A stretch of 53,911 nucleotides of DNA from an uncultured Bacteroidia bacterium (GCA_902784965.1 CACZWU010000011.1:1-53911); one strand, 5' to 3'; positions 36,712 through 45,456 are shown, counted from the stretch's first letter. Numbers and translations: made by a program. Notes: generated from the letters alone by a model not told the origin.

Positions 36712-36744
36712 AGAGGGCGGGTTTCTGTTGGAAACCTGCCCTCT
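36712..36744. terminator. Hairpin after the methyltransferase genes
   Basis: AGAGGGCGGGTTT (36712-36724) pairs with AAACCTGCCCTCT (36732-36744), one G-T pair. Little T-run follows on the plus strand, so it may act weakly or also serve the convergent helicase gene. Confidence 0.55.
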
Positions 36745-36771
36745 TACTTAACCTAAACTTAAACTTAAACT

Positions 36772-36861
36772 ATGAAAAACTTCGATGCTAAAAGTTACAA
36801 AACCTATGCCATCGAGGTGTTTTGTCATGGTTTAGACGATGCGAAGTTTAGCAAATTTTAG
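36772..36861 (+). CDS. Possible 29-codon ORF or gene remnant
   Basis: A 29-residue frame starting MKNFDAKSYKTYAIEV follows an AT-rich leader with CTTAAACTTAAACT just before its ATG, which looks like a real translation start. It overlaps the 3' end of the convergent helicase gene. It could be a peptide leader or the surviving 5' end of a deleted gene. No family is recognised. Confidence 0.25.
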   Translation: MKNFDAKSYKTYAIEVFCHGLDDAKFSKF

Positions 36862-39219
36862 CAGTAATGTTTTTTGCCCGCCGTTGTCGAAGGCTACGAC
36901 GGCTTTTCGGTTGGGACCATCGCCCTCCAGGGATAGGATTTTTCCATAGCCGAAGCGGTCGTGCTCGACGCGCTGGCCGACCGCCAGGGCGGAAATGGGG
37001 GAAGGTGCGAATCCGGGCGAAGGCGTATGCGCTGGCGCCGATGGCGCGGCGGGGATGGGGCGTGAGGCCCGCGGCTGGACCGGTGTCTGCCGGGGTGCCT
37101 GCTCACGGGGTTGCCGATAGGTTTGGAAGTCCGCTGCGCGAAAGCGGGTTTTCGGGAAGGGATCGTAGCGGTCCTGGTACGAGTCGGGCTCCACGGCGTA
37201 GTACTGCCGGTCGATTTCGCGCAGGAAGCGAGACGGGCGGTTCGACACCTCGCTGCCCCATTTGCGGCGGTTCTGGGCGTACGACACGGTGACGGCCTTG
37301 GCGGCACGGGTAAGGGCCACGTAGAAGAGACGCCGCTCTTCTTCGATGTCGACGATGGAATCGCTCATTCCTTCGGTGGGGAAGAGATTCTCCTCCATGC
37401 CGGCGATGTAGACGTAAGGGAACTCCAGGCCTTTGGCAGAATGGACCGTCATCAGCGTGATCTTGTTGGTCTGGTCGCGCTCCGGGTCCTGGCTGTCGTC
37501 TTTCTCCACTTCGCTCATCAGGTAGATGTTTTCGAGGTAGTCGCCCAGGCGGACGATGGTGTCGACGGGCTCTTCGCCGTCTTCTGCCAAGACCGTCCGC
37601 ATTTCCGTCTCTTCTTCGCTGAATTCCTTGATGCTGTTGAACAGTTCCTCCACGTTCTCGAAGCGGCCCATCCCTTCGGGAGACGTGTCGGCTTTCAGTG
37701 CGGCCAGATAGCCCGTGCGGTTGCCGATCTCCACGGCCAGGGCATAGCAGTCGGCGCTTTCGACCTGTTCGTCCAGCGATTCCATCAGGGCGACGAAGTC
37801 GCGGAGCTTGCGGATGGCGGCGTCCTTGAGCCCGGCAGCATAGAGTTTTTCGTTCTCCAGAAGAGGCGCGTTGTAGAGCGTGGTGCCTGCGGCTGACGCG
37901 GCGGCAGCCAGCCGGTCGATGGTGGTGTCGCCGATGCCGCGGCCCGGCACATTGACGACCCGGCGGAACGATTCGTTGTCCTGCGGGTTGACCACCAGCT
38001 TGAAATAGGCCAGCATGTCCTTGATCTCGGCCCGTTCGTAGAAAGAGTGTCCGCCGTAGATGCGGAAGGGAAGGTTGCGTTTGCGCAGGGCTTCCTCCAG
38101 GGCACGGCTCTGGGCGTTGGTGCGGTAGAGGATGGCGAAGGCGTCGTAGGAGGCCTTCGCGCTGTAGATGCGCTCGATGATGGAAGTGGCGATGAGGTGG
38201 GCCTCCTCGCTTTCGGTGTAGGCCTTGATAACGCCGATCTTCTCGCCGGCGCCGGCCGTGGAGAAGCACTCCTTGTGGAGCTGCCGCTCGTTGTGGGCGA
38301 TCAGGCTGTTTGCGGCCGCCACGATATTCTGGGTGGAGCGGTAGTTCTGCTCCAGCTTGAACTCCCTGGCTTCCGGATAGTCTTTCTTGAAGCGCAGGAT
38401 GTTTTCGATGCGGGCGCCACGGAAGCCGTAGATGCTTTGGGCGTCGTCGCCGACCACGCAGATGTTGTGGTGCGGCTCGGCCAGCTGGCGCAGGATCGAA
38501 TACTGTGCGTGGTTGGTGTCCTGGTACTCGTCCACGAGGATGTAGCGGAAGCGGGATGCGATGCTTTCGCGGGCCTCGGGGAAATGCTTGAGCAGGATGT
38601 TCATGTTGAGCAGGATGTCGTCGAAATCCATCGCTCCGGCGGCCAGGCATTTCTTCTGGTACAGCTCATAGATGTCGGCCGTGCGGGGTCGGCGTGCGGC
38701 CCGGTCGCGCTCCGTCTGTTCAGCGTCGCGCCGGTAGGCGGCCACCGTCACCAGGCTGTTTTTCGCCATCGAGATCACATTCTGCAGGGCAGCGGGCTTG
38801 TAGATCTTGTCGTCGAGTTCCATCTCCTTGACGCACTGTTTGATGACACTGCGGGAGTCGGTCTGGTCGTAGATGGTGAAGTTCTGCGGATAGCCGAGCA
38901 GGGCGGCGTATTCCCGCAGGAAACGGATGAAGATCGAATGGAACGTGCCCATCTGGATCCAGCGCGCCTTCTGCTCGCCCACCAGCAGCGCCACGCGCTC
39001 CTTCATCTCTCCGGCGGCTTTTTTGGTAAAAGTGAGGGCCAGCACCTCGCCAGGCCTGCAGTCCCCCTCCAGTATGTGTGCGACCCGGCAGGTCAGCACA
39101 CGCGTCTTCCCGGAACCGGCGCCCGCTACGATGAGCGAAGGCCCTTCCGTACACAGAACAGCCGCTTTCTGCGCGCTGTTCAACCCCTCGAACAGGTCTG
39201 TTTTCGAATTGTCGATCAT
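36832..39219 (-). CDS. ATP-dependent DNA helicase, UvrD/PcrA family
   Basis: The ATG at 39219 (MIDNSKTDLFEGLNSAQKAA) gives 795 residues, typical for PcrA/UvrD. Superfamily 1A motifs are complete: Walker A AGAGSGKTR, DEYQDTN (motif II), GDDAQSIYGFRGA (III), the NYRST motif, VHSAKGLEFPYVY (V) and VALTRAAK (VI). The C-terminal 85 residues are a Pro-rich linker and a Tudor-like domain (VGQRVEHDRFGYGKILSLEG) of the type that binds RNA polymerase or RecA in PcrA. It unwinds DNA 3'-5' in repair. A -7 box lies only five bases before the ATG. Confidence 0.95.
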   Translation of the reverse strand: MIDNSKTDLFEGLNSAQKAAVLCTEGPSLIVAGAGSGKTRVLTCRVAHILEGDCRPGEVLALTFTKKAAGEMKERVALLVGEQKARWIQMGTFHSIFIRFLREYAALLGYPQNFTIYDQTDSRSVIKQCVKEMELDDKIYKPAALQNVISMAKNSLVTVAAYRRDAEQTERDRAARRPRTADIYELYQKKCLAAGAMDFDDILLNMNILLKHFPEARESIASRFRYILVDEYQDTNHAQYSILRQLAEPHHNICVVGDDAQSIYGFRGARIENILRFKKDYPEAREFKLEQNYRSTQNIVAAANSLIAHNERQLHKECFSTAGAGEKIGVIKAYTESEEAHLIATSIIERIYSAKASYDAFAILYRTNAQSRALEEALRKRNLPFRIYGGHSFYERAEIKDMLAYFKLVVNPQDNESFRRVVNVPGRGIGDTTIDRLAAAASAAGTTLYNAPLLENEKLYAAGLKDAAIRKLRDFVALMESLDEQVESADCYALAVEIGNRTGYLAALKADTSPEGMGRFENVEELFNSIKEFSEEETEMRTVLAEDGEEPVDTIVRLGDYLENIYLMSEVEKDDSQDPERDQTNKITLMTVHSAKGLEFPYVYIAGMEENLFPTEGMSDSIVDIEEERRLFYVALTRAAKAVTVSYAQNRRKWGSEVSNRPSRFLREIDRQYYAVEPDSYQDRYDPFPKTRFRAADFQTYRQPREQAPRQTPVQPRASRPIPAAPSAPAHTPSPGFAPSPISALAVGQRVEHDRFGYGKILSLEGDGPNRKAVVAFDNGGQKTLLLKFAKLRIV

Positions 39220-39223
39220 AGTG

Positions 39224-39231
39224 CAAAAATA
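39224..39231 (-). promoter_or_regulatory. -7 box TATTTTTG abutting the helicase start
   Basis: It matches TAnnTTTG on the minus strand and ends five bases before the ATG at 39219, predicting a leaderless mRNA. The -33 box is weak. Confidence 0.4.
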
Positions 39232-39257
39232 TACTTTTTTTACTGACAATTTATAGG

Positions 39258-39265
39258 TAACTTTG
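39258..39265 (+). promoter_or_regulatory. -7 box TAACTTTG for the nqr operon
   Basis: A TAnnTTTG match 41 bases before nqrA; no other good promoter is seen before nqrF, so it probably drives all six genes. Confidence 0.55.
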
Positions 39266-39305
39266 CCGCACTTTTGTAAAATATTTATTATTAACCAAAT
39301 AATTT

Positions 39306-40652
39306 ATGTCAAATCCAATCAGATTAAAGAAGGGCCTGAATCTTCCCATCGCGGGAGCGGCCCTTTGTGAGGTGACTGCGCGCGTCGCTCCCGATCTGGT
39401 GGCTGTCAAACCGACCGATTTCCGCGGGCTGGTGCCCCGGCTTCTGGTGAAGGAGGGCGACAGCGTCAAGGCCGGCACTCCGCTGTTCGCCGACAAGAAG
39501 TACACCACGATGGTGTTCTGCTCGCCGGTCAGCGGTACGGTCGATGCCGTGATCCGCGGGGAAAAGCGCAAGCTCCTCGAAGTCCGGATCAAGTCGGACG
39601 GAAAGAACGAATCGGTGAAAGTCGACATCCCGAAGGTTTCTACGCTCGACAAGAAAGGAATGACCGAGCTGCTGCTGCAGTGCGGCCTCTGGCCCTGCAT
39701 CAAGCAGCGCCCGTTCGGCACCATTGCCGATCCGGAGGCTGAACCCAAAGCCATTTTCATTTCCGGCATGAACACGGCACCGCTCGGGGCGGACTACGAG
39801 TTCACGCTGAAAAACGATGTCGAAGCCATCCAGGCTGGTATCGATGCCCTGAACCGCCTGACGAGTGGCGGGGTGCATCTTTCCATGAATGCCCAATCGT
39901 TCGCCGGCAGTGAGTTCCACAAGCTGACCAACGTCACCTTCCACGAATTCACGGGTCCGCACCCGGCCGGCAACGTCGGCGTGCAGATCAATCACATCAG
40001 CCCCATCAACAAGGGCGAGGTGGTGTGGACGGTATCCCTTCCGCTGGTGGCCGTCATCGGCCGATTCATCCGTGAAGGCGTCTACGATACCCGTCGCATT
40101 ATCGCCGTGGCGGGACCTGCCGCCGTCAACCCTTCGTATGTCGAAGTGATGGCAGGCGTCGGGATGAAACAGCTCGCCCCGTATTTCTCTGACGGTGACA
40201 TTCGCGTGATCAGCGGTAACGTCCTTACGGGCGAAACCGTCGGCCGCGAAGGTTTCCTGGGCTTCTACGACGACCTGGTGAGCGTACTCAAGGAAGGCGA
40301 CTACTACGAGATGTTCGGCTGGATCAAACCGCTCCGCAGCAAGAAGTTCTCCGTGTCATTCGCATATCCGGCCTTCCTGCGCCGCAAGAAATACAACATG
40401 GACACCAACGAGAACGGCGGTGAACGCCCGTTCCTGATGAACGACGTCTACGGCAAGATGCTCCCGATGGACATCTATCCGCTCTACCTGTTCAAGGCCT
40501 GCCTGGCCGGCGACCTCGACAAGATGGAGCAGCTCGGCATCTACGAGGTGATCGAGGAAGACGTCGCACTCTGCGAGTATGTGTGCCCGTCGAAGATCGA
40601 AATCCAGAACATCATCCGTCAGGGCATCGACCTGATGATGAAAGAAATGTAA
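39306..40652 (+). CDS. nqrA: Na+-translocating NADH:quinone reductase subunit A
   Basis: The 448-residue cytoplasmic subunit has the NqrA N-terminal RnfC-like barrel (INLKKGLNLPIAG-type start, here PIRLKKGLNLPIAGAA) and the C-terminal region with RRKKYNMDTNENGGERPF and the Cys-containing DVALCEYVCPSK, which helps to contact quinone in this complex. It is the first of six nqr genes spaced by 3-20 bases. The complex couples NADH oxidation and quinone reduction to Na+ export, the main respiratory ion pump in most Bacteroidales. Confidence 0.97.
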   Translation: MSNPIRLKKGLNLPIAGAALCEVTARVAPDLVAVKPTDFRGLVPRLLVKEGDSVKAGTPLFADKKYTTMVFCSPVSGTVDAVIRGEKRKLLEVRIKSDGKNESVKVDIPKVSTLDKKGMTELLLQCGLWPCIKQRPFGTIADPEAEPKAIFISGMNTAPLGADYEFTLKNDVEAIQAGIDALNRLTSGGVHLSMNAQSFAGSEFHKLTNVTFHEFTGPHPAGNVGVQINHISPINKGEVVWTVSLPLVAVIGRFIREGVYDTRRIIAVAGPAAVNPSYVEVMAGVGMKQLAPYFSDGDIRVISGNVLTGETVGREGFLGFYDDLVSVLKEGDYYEMFGWIKPLRSKKFSVSFAYPAFLRRKKYNMDTNENGGERPFLMNDVYGKMLPMDIYPLYLFKACLAGDLDKMEQLGIYEVIEEDVALCEYVCPSKIEIQNIIRQGIDLMMKEM

Positions 40653-40664
40653 GGAGGAACCCGT

Positions 40665-41840
40665 ATGGCAAAGAATTTTTTCGATAAAATAAGGCCGACC
40701 TTCTCCAAAGGCGGGAAGCTGGCCTGGCTCCATTCTTCCTTCGACGCGTTCGAGACCTTCTTCTTCGTGCCGAACCGTGTTACCCGCAAGGGCTGCACGC
40801 ACGTGAAGGACTGCATCGACCTGAAGCGCCTCCTGATCATCGTGGTGATCGCCCTGGTCCCGTCCCTGCTCTTCGGTATCTGGAACCTCGGCTACCAGCA
40901 CAGCCGGGTTTTTGGCCTGGACTGGGGATTCTGGCAGATGGTGTGGTATGGCTTCGTGAAGATCATCCCTCTTTATCTGGTTTCCTATATCGTGGGCCTG
41001 GGCATCGAGTTCGCTTCGGCCCAGATGAAAGGCCATGAGGTGAGCGAAGGCTACCTGGTGAGCGGTTTCATCATTCCGCTCATCGTGCCGGTCGACGTTC
41101 CCTGGTGGATGCTGGCCCTTGCCGTGGCCTTTGCCGTGATTATCGGCAAGGAAGTCTTCGGCGGTACCGGCATGAATATCTGGAACCCCGCGCTGCTGGC
41201 GCGTGCCTTCCTGTTCTTCTCCTATCCGAGCAAGATGTCGGGCGACGCCATCTGGGTCGGCGGCCTGAGCAAGGCCCTTGCCGGCGGAACGCCCTGGAAG
41301 GGCGGGGAAGTGGTGGACGCCATCTCGGGTGCCACCCCGCTTTCCCATGCTTCGCTTGACGGCCTGTCCGCTGCCGGCACAAGTGCCTGGAACCTTTTCC
41401 TGGGCAACGTTCCGGGTGCCGTGGGTGAGACCAGCGTCATCGCCATCCTCATCGGCGCGCTGCTCCTCATGGGCACCGGCGTGGCCAGCTGGAAGATCAT
41501 GTGCTCGTCCGTACTCGGCGCCCTCTTCGTGGGCTGGCTCGGCAATATCGGCGGTGTCACCGACATCCCGTGCTGGGAAATGCTGCTCATGGGCGGTTTC
41601 GCTTTCGGTACCGTCTTCATGGCCACCGATCCGGTGACCTCGGCACAGACCGAGACCGGCAAGTGGATCTATGGTTTCCTGATCGGCGCCCTCTGCATCA
41701 CGGTGCGTCTGTTCAATCCGGGCTATCCCGAGGGCATGATGCTCGCCATCCTGCTGATGAACACCTTCGCACCGCTGATCGACCACTATGTGGTGAATGC
41801 AAACATCCAACGTCGCATCAAGCGAGCTAAAACCGTATAG
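40665..41840 (+). CDS. nqrB: Na+-translocating NADH:quinone reductase subunit B
   Basis: The 391-residue integral subunit has about ten hydrophobic helices. The flavinylation site SGATPLSHA carries T224, where FMN is attached through a phosphoester bond, and a second domain ends NPGYPEGMMLAILLMN. NqrB is the core of the Na+ channel and also binds riboflavin. A strong ribosome site (AAGGAGG) lies before the ATG, 12 bases after nqrA. Confidence 0.97.
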   Translation: MAKNFFDKIRPTFSKGGKLAWLHSSFDAFETFFFVPNRVTRKGCTHVKDCIDLKRLLIIVVIALVPSLLFGIWNLGYQHSRVFGLDWGFWQMVWYGFVKIIPLYLVSYIVGLGIEFASAQMKGHEVSEGYLVSGFIIPLIVPVDVPWWMLALAVAFAVIIGKEVFGGTGMNIWNPALLARAFLFFSYPSKMSGDAIWVGGLSKALAGGTPWKGGEVVDAISGATPLSHASLDGLSAAGTSAWNLFLGNVPGAVGETSVIAILIGALLLMGTGVASWKIMCSSVLGALFVGWLGNIGGVTDIPCWEMLLMGGFAFGTVFMATDPVTSAQTETGKWIYGFLIGALCITVRLFNPGYPEGMMLAILLMNTFAPLIDHYVVNANIQRRIKRAKTV

Positions 41841-41842
41841 TG

Positions 41843-42679
41843 ATGAATACCAACAACAACGTATATACCATCGTCTACACGACCATTGTGGTCGTCGTAG
41901 CGGCCGCCATCCTGGCAATTGCCGCGATGGCGCTCAAGCCGAAGCAGGACGCCAACATCAAGGCCGAGACCATCAGCCAGATGCTGACAGCCGCCGGCTT
42001 CTCCGACAAGGATGCGCTCGCCAAGCTCGGCAACGACCAGATCCTCGCCATGTACAGCGGCAACATCAAGACCGCTTTCCTGATTGACAAGGACGGCAAC
42101 AAGACCGGCGAGCTGGAAACCGACGTGAATGATATCGAACTGCAGGACAACCTGAAGGTCGAGAACAAGAACATTGCCGCCGGCAATCCTTCGCTTCCGG
42201 TCTACGTCTTCGAGAAGGACGGGGCCGAGATCAACGTGATTCCGATCTACGGTGCCGGTCTCTGGGGCCCGATCTGGGGCTACATCGCCTTCGACGCCAA
42301 TTGCAGCAAGATTGTGGGCGCCTACTTCGACCATGAGAGCGAGACGCCCGGCCTGGGTGCCAAGATCAAGGACGAGGCCTGGTTCCGCGAGGAGTTCGTG
42401 GGCAAGGAGGTGAATTTCGCCAAGCCGGATGACTCCTTCGACATCATCAAGGGCGGCGCGCCCAAGGATGACAAGTCGGCCGTCGATGCCATTACCGGCG
42501 CCACGATGACCTGCAACGGACTGGATGCCGCACTCGACACCTGGTTCAAGGCGTATATGCCGTTCCTGCAGAAAAAGGCCGGGGCTGCCGCCGCCGATGA
42601 CGACGCCTGCTGTGGCGGAGCTTGCGGGAAGGAATGCGACGGACAATGTGAACACGAACACAATCATCAGGAGGGTTAA
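41843..42679 (+). CDS. nqrC: Na+-translocating NADH:quinone reductase subunit C with a Cys/His-rich tail
   Basis: ATG at 41843 is preferred over GTG at 41840; it gives 278 residues. An N-terminal helix (about 10-32) anchors a periplasmic domain that carries covalent FMN on T223 in TGATMT, matching the V. cholerae site. After the usual end (about residue 243) the protein has an extra tail of about 35 residues: Ala-rich, then acidic, then DACCGGACGKECDGQC and EHEHNH. Six cysteines and three histidines suggest metal binding. The tail would lie in the periplasm and is not part of the standard NqrC fold. Confidence 0.95.
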   Translation: MNTNNNVYTIVYTTIVVVVAAAILAIAAMALKPKQDANIKAETISQMLTAAGFSDKDALAKLGNDQILAMYSGNIKTAFLIDKDGNKTGELETDVNDIELQDNLKVENKNIAAGNPSLPVYVFEKDGAEINVIPIYGAGLWGPIWGYIAFDANCSKIVGAYFDHESETPGLGAKIKDEAWFREEFVGKEVNFAKPDDSFDIIKGGAPKDDKSAVDAITGATMTCNGLDAALDTWFKAYMPFLQKKAGAAAADDDACCGGACGKECDGQCEHEHNHQEG

Positions 42680-42682
42680 GCC

Positions 42683-43288
42683 ATGAATGAAGATCTGAAG
42701 AAAACACTGTTGAACCCGATTTTCAAGGGCAACCCGATCACGGTCCTCGTGCTCGGTATCTGCTCGTCGCTGGCCGTCACGGTCCAGCTCAAGGGCGCAC
42801 TGGTGATGGCCCTCTCGGTGATCATCGTCACGGGACTGTCGAGCCTTGTGGTCTCTCTGCTCCGCAACTCGATTCCGAACCGTGTGCGCATCATCGTCCA
42901 GCTGGTCGTGGTCGCCATGATGGTGATCCTGGTCGACCAGGTGCTGCGGGCCTACGCCTATTCCATCGACAAACAGCTTTCGGTCTACATCGGCCTGATC
43001 ATCACCAACTGTATCGTGATGGGCCGCATTGAGGCCTTTGCGCTTGGCAACAAGCCCATCCCGTCGCTCCTCGACGGCCTGGCCAATGGTGCCGGCTACG
43101 GTATGATCCTGGTAATCGTGGCCTTCTTCCGTGAACTGCTCGGCAGCGGCACGCTGCTGGGCTTCCGCGTGCTTCCCGAAAGCTATGTTCCCAACAACCT
43201 CGTGATCCTTCCGCCGATGGCGCTGATCATTCTGGGCTGCATCGTCTGGGTCCAGCGCTCCATCCAGAAGGACCTGCAGGAGAAATAA
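42683..43288 (+). CDS. nqrD: Na+-translocating NADH:quinone reductase subunit D
   Basis: At 201 residues with six hydrophobic helices it is a normal NqrD. The two cysteines that ligate the intramembrane iron centre shared with NqrE are present: one in VLGICSSLAV and one in ITNCIVMGR. The ribosome site (AGGAGGG) lies in the last codons of nqrC and the ATG follows three bases after the stop. Confidence 0.97.
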   Translation: MNEDLKKTLLNPIFKGNPITVLVLGICSSLAVTVQLKGALVMALSVIIVTGLSSLVVSLLRNSIPNRVRIIVQLVVVAMMVILVDQVLRAYAYSIDKQLSVYIGLIITNCIVMGRIEAFALGNKPIPSLLDGLANGAGYGMILVIVAFFRELLGSGTLLGFRVLPESYVPNNLVILPPMALIILGCIVWVQRSIQKDLQEK

Positions 43289-43308
43289 CACCTTAACTCA
43301 AATCGATT

Positions 43309-43913
43309 ATGGAATACATCAGCTTGTTCGTAAAGTCAATTTTCGTTGACAATATGATTTCCTGGGTATGTGTTCATACCTGGCGGTGTCGAAGAACGTG
43401 AAGACAGCAAATGGTTTGGGTATTGCTGTTATCTTCGTGCTCCTTTGCACGCTCCCGCTCAACTACCTGCTCAACAAGTTTGTCCTGCAGCCCGGCGCGC
43501 TGGCCTGGCTGGGCGACGGCTTCAAGGACGTTGACCTGAGCTTCCTGAGCTATATCCTCTTCATCGCGGTGATCGCCGCCTTCGTGCAGATCGTCGAGAT
43601 GGTGGTCGAGAAGTTCCTCCCGTCGCTCTATTCGTCGCTGGGTATCTTCCTGCCGCTGATCGCCGTCAACTGCGCCATCCTGGGCGGTTCGCTGTTCATG
43701 CAGCAGCGTGAGTTCCTGAACGTCGGCGAGGCTGCGACCTACGCCCTCGGTTCGGGCATCGGCTGGTGGCTGGCCATCGTGGCCCTGGCCGCCATCCGCG
43801 AGAAGATGGCTTATTCAAAGGTTCCGGCGCCGCTCAAGGGCCTGGGCATCACCTTCATGGTGGTGGGCCTGATGGGTATGGCGTTCATGACGTTCATGGG
43901 TATTTCTTTATAA
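43309..43913 (+). pseudogene. nqrE: Subunit E of Na+-NQR, frameshifted near the N-terminus
   Basis: The ATG at 43309 starts the expected NqrE sequence ([16 protein letters not shown]), but the frame then stops at 43399-43401. The rest of NqrE lies in another frame, resuming at FLGMC (43359) and running to 43913. V. cholerae NqrE has four residues between NM and FLGMC; here only two bases separate them, so 10 bases appear deleted. An ATG at 43368 opens a 181-residue ORF that keeps the iron-ligand Cys (second residue) but loses half of helix 1 and lacks a ribosome site. Possibilities: a true null allele, an assembly error, or rescue by reinitiation. All other nqr genes are intact. Confidence 0.85.
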
Positions 43914-43925
43914 GGAGGAAGTAAG

Positions 43926-45200
43926 ATGATGACCAATACGATTCTTACAGCAATCCTCGTGATTGTCGTGGTCACCCTGATCCTGGTGGCCCTGCTCCTC
44001 TTCATCAAGATCAAGCTCACCCCGTCGGGAACGGTCAAGATCGATATCAACAACGGCAAGAAGGTGCTCGACGTCCCGCAGGGCGGCTCGCTCCTCAATA
44101 CGCTTGCCGAACAGAAGATCTTCCTCCCCTCGGCCTGCGGCGGCAAGGGCAACTGCGGCCAGTGCAAGTGCCAGGTCCTCGAAGGCGGCGGAAGCATCCT
44201 GCCCACCGAAGTCGGTTTCTTCACCCGCAAGCAGATTGCCGACAACTGGCGCCTCGGCTGCCAGGTAAAAGTCAAGGACAACCTCAAGATCCAGGTGCCC
44301 GACTCCGCCTTGAGCGTCAAGAAGCTCGAGTGCGAAGTCATCTCCAACAAGAACGTGGCCACCTTCATCAAGGAGTTTACGGTCAAGTTGCCTGAGGGAG
44401 AGAACATCGAATTCAAGAGCGGCGAATACATCCAGATCGACATTCCGGCCTACGACGTCAACTTCGCCGACATGGACGTGGATCCGATCTACCGGGCCGA
44501 CTGGGAGAAATACGGTTTCTTCGACCTCAAGTACAAGAACACCGTTCCGACCATCCGTGCCTACTCGATGGCTTCGTATCCTGCCGAGAAGAACGTCATC
44601 AAGCTCAACGTGCGTATCGCAACGCCGCCGTTCGACCGCAGCCAGCCGAAGGGCGTGTTCAAGATGCTCCCCGTACCTCCGGGCATCGCTTCCACCTTTG
44701 TGTTCTCCCGCAAGCCGGGCGACAAGGTGTGGATCAGCGGTCCTTACGGTGAGTTCCTGCTCCCGAAGGACGATCCGGACAGCCAGGAATACATCTTCGT
44801 TGGCGGCGGCGCCGGCATGGCTCCGCTCCGCAGCCACATCATGCATCTGTTCAAGACGCTCAAGACCAAGAGGGAAGTCCACTTCTTCTACGGTGCCCGC
44901 GCCCTCGTCGAGGCGTTCTACCTCGAGGATTTCGCGGAAATCGAGAAAGAATTCCCGAACTTCCACTTCCACCTGGCCCTCGACCGTCCCGACCCGGCAG
45001 CCGATGCCGCAGGCGTGAAATATACGGCCGGCTTCGTGCACAACGTGATGAACGAGACCTACCTCAAGGATCACGAGGCGCCGGAGGACATCAAGTACTT
45101 CATGTGCGGTCCGCCGATGATGGTCTCGTCGGTCGTGAACCTGCTTGATTCGCTGGGTGTCGCGCCTGAGAGCATCCTGTACGATAACTTTGGTGCATAG
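43926..45200 (+). CDS. nqrF: Na+-translocating NADH:quinone reductase subunit F
   Basis: The 424-residue NADH-oxidising subunit has an N-terminal membrane helix (about 5-25), a [2Fe-2S] ferredoxin domain with C71, C77, C80 and C112, an FAD-binding domain with RAYSMASYP, and an NADH-binding domain with VGGGAGMAPLRSH and CGPPMM. It passes electrons from NADH to the FMN and iron centres of the other subunits. A strong ribosome site (AAGGAGG) precedes it, 12 bases after nqrE. A long hairpin follows the stop. Confidence 0.97.
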   Translation: MMTNTILTAILVIVVVTLILVALLLFIKIKLTPSGTVKIDINNGKKVLDVPQGGSLLNTLAEQKIFLPSACGGKGNCGQCKCQVLEGGGSILPTEVGFFTRKQIADNWRLGCQVKVKDNLKIQVPDSALSVKKLECEVISNKNVATFIKEFTVKLPEGENIEFKSGEYIQIDIPAYDVNFADMDVDPIYRADWEKYGFFDLKYKNTVPTIRAYSMASYPAEKNVIKLNVRIATPPFDRSQPKGVFKMLPVPPGIASTFVFSRKPGDKVWISGPYGEFLLPKDDPDSQEYIFVGGGAGMAPLRSHIMHLFKTLKTKREVHFFYGARALVEAFYLEDFAEIEKEFPNFHFHLALDRPDPAADAAGVKYTAGFVHNVMNETYLKDHEAPEDIKYFMCGPPMMVSSVVNLLDSLGVAPESILYDNFGA

Positions 45201-45217
45201 ATAACGCTAGCGGCTCT

Positions 45218-45262
45218 GGTATTCCGTTCCGCGGGCAAAAAAAGCCCGCTGAACGGAATACC
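45218..45262 (+). terminator. Long hairpin after the nqr operon
   Basis: A 19-bp stem (45218-45236 with 45244-45262, one mismatch) closes an A7 loop. No T-run follows directly, but T8 occurs at 45287-45294. It may stabilise the 3' end as well as terminate. Confidence 0.65.
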
Positions 45263-45291
45263 ACCCGCCGCTGGGCTTATGCATAGTTTTT

Positions 45292-45322
45292 TTTGCATTT
45301 TATAAATAAATGCATACCTTTG
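45292..45322 (+). promoter_or_regulatory. Promoter of the tRNA-Lys gene
   Basis: TTTG at 45292-45295 and TACCTTTG at 45315-45322 are 19 bases apart, a full consensus promoter. The tRNA starts 18 bases after the -7 box. Confidence 0.75.
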
Positions 45323-45340
45323 CAGTCCCTTTTTAGGGAA

Positions 45341-45413
45341 GACTCGCTAGCTCAGTTGGTAGAGCACAGCACTTTTAATGCTGGGGTCTTGGGTTCGAGC
45401 CCCAAGCGGGTCA
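45341..45413 (+). tRNA. tRNA-Lys (anticodon TTT)
   Basis: The 73 bases fold as a standard cloverleaf. The acceptor stem GACTCGC pairs with GCGGGTC (one T-G pair), the D-arm contains AGCTCAGTTGGTAGAGC, the anticodon arm CAGCA-CTTTTAA-TGCTG gives anticodon TTT, and the T-arm has GGTTCGAGCCC. The discriminator is A and CCA is not encoded. Confidence 0.97.
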
Positions 45414-45454
45414 CAAAAAAGAATAGCAGCCGTAGCTGCTATTCTTTTTTGTGA
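45411..45454. terminator. Perfect 20-bp hairpin overlapping the tRNA 3' end
   Basis: Bases 45411-45430 are the exact complement of 45435-45454 around a CGTA loop. The 5' arm includes the last acceptor-stem bases and the discriminator of the tRNA. Its A-rich and T-rich arms make it a terminator in both directions. Confidence 0.8.
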
Positions 45455-45456
45455 CC

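Noticed and set aside
43309-43401. Programmed frameshifting in nqrE
   Set aside because: There is no slippery heptamer or downstream stem-loop at the junction, and four residues of a conserved helix are missing, which a frameshift would not restore.
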